Assembly (NCBI RefSeq): GCF_001279725.1
Contig: NZ_LGDE01000430.1
Span: 1 to 48,397 of the forward strand
Direction: 5' to 3'
Length of the DNA stretch: 48,397 nucleotides
Source: Streptomyces sp. WM4235
Lineage (GTDB): Bacteria; Actinomycetota; Actinomycetes; Streptomycetales; Streptomycetaceae
Shown: piece by piece, positions 48,114-48,397 of the stretch
How the letters are laid out: each line of letters begins with the position of its first letter
Position numbering within the stretch: position 1 is the stretch's first letter
The notes under the pieces: model-generated
Told to the model about the DNA's origin: nothing
What the model saw: only the letters and a program-made list of their open reading frames with translations
Database searches by the model: none
Position numbers and translations under genes: made by a program

Positions 48114-48215
48114 GGCTCTCCTTGAGGTGGGGTGCTCCGGGATAGTGCCAGTCGGCACCGACAACAGCCGGTTCAGGCGTCGTGCGCCGACCCACCAGGG
48201 GCTACGGGACAGCCC

Positions 48216-48397
48216 TCAGCGCCAGCTGTGCGGGGCCTGGTAGCCGGCGCTGCGTTCCAGGCGGCGCCAGCCGGCCTGGGTGCGGGGGGTGCGGGTGATG
48301 GTGTCGGTGGTGGTGGTGGCGCGGGCGAGGAGGATCGCGGTGATCGCGGCGAGTTCCTCGGGTGCGGCGTTGCCCTTCTCGACCTTGAGGAGGGTGT
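48216..48397 (-). CDS. accE: Acyl-CoA carboxylase epsilon subunit, C-terminal part
   Basis: The frame runs off the window at 48397 and ends in TGA at 48216. The visible 60 residues, VEKGNAAPEELAAITAILLARATTTT and AGWRRLERSAGYQAPHSW, match the short epsilon subunit of actinobacterial acetyl/propionyl-CoA carboxylases (AAPEELAAVTAVL ... W..., ending in APHSW). It strengthens the beta subunit complex that makes malonyl- or methylmalonyl-CoA. The beta subunit gene should be just outside the window. This conserved gene indicates that the right end of the window is ordinary chromosome. Confidence 0.85.
   Translation of the reverse strand, partial: TLLKVEKGNAAPEELAAITAILLARATTTTDTITRTPRTQAGWRRLERSAGYQAPHSWR

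Noticed and set aside
1..48397. tRNA genes or an attachment site with integrase
   Set aside because: No clover-leaf sequence with CCA or T-loop pattern and no integrase or recombinase motif was recognised on either strand by reading; a dedicated tRNA search could still find one.

Overview
The window is uniformly GC-rich. Its genes have strong third-position G/C bias, frequent GTG starts and 4-bp stop/start overlaps. Together with a short chaplin, an acyl-CoA carboxylase epsilon subunit and rare TTA codons, this points to Streptomyces or a very close actinomycete. No rRNA, tRNA, CRISPR array, integrase or complete insertion sequence was seen.

Layout. (1) About 1-7.5 kb is a plasmid- or integrative-element-like maintenance block. 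It holds the tail of a probable primase/polymerase, a P4-type SF3 primase-helicase, a small coupled protein and a ParA/ParB pair with three copies of a perfect palindrome (GTGCTAAC-N3-GTTAGCAC) that I read as its parS/operator sites. Relics lie between them: a probable MFS fragment, an IS21 IstB-like fragment and a HEAT-repeat gene cut by an in-frame TAA. Two striking repeats (a 14-bp inverted repeat and a 15-bp tandem array) flank the block. (2) 8-19 kb carries a cytochrome P450 with an unusual I-helix, an MFS exporter, membrane and surface proteins, a deoxyribosyltransferase-like enzyme, and a 764-residue fusion of a DUF4157 (eCIS-associated) domain to a GT-B glycosyltransferase. (3) 19.5-25.8 kb is an export and regulation block: an ABC ATPase/permease/histidine kinase/response regulator operon, then a YhgE/Pip-like ABC-2 protein divergent from a MerR regulator, with two matching GATAC-N5-GTATC operators between them. 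(4) 25.8-28.7 kb has small enzymes of the DinB/TIGR03086 and YciI types, small membrane proteins and an orphan F0 b-subunit paralogue. (5) 29.5-43 kb looks like a conflict/defence island: a divergent LCAT-like lipase, a caspase-STAND NTPase, a separate WD40 sensor of about 14 blades, a RES toxin, an Xre/MbcA-like antitoxin, a secreted membrane-anchored protein and a UvrD helicase fused to a PD-(D/E)XK nuclease. All in-frame TTA (bldA-type) codons I found in the window lie here. (6) 43-48.4 kb returns to ordinary chromosome-type content: a methyltransferase, a molybdopterin oxidoreductase with a cytochrome b-like membrane domain, a chaplin, a TPR/NicO chimeric relic, a DUF4259-SUKH protein and the end of accE.

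How the parts work together. The strongest candidate system is the lipase / caspase-STAND / WD40 module. The WD40 protein would sense a trigger, the STAND NTPase would switch, and the caspase-like protease and perhaps the LCAT-like lipase would act as effectors. The RES-Xre pair and the helicase-nuclease nearby suit the same abortive-infection or defence context. This is inferred from domains and gene order, not shown.
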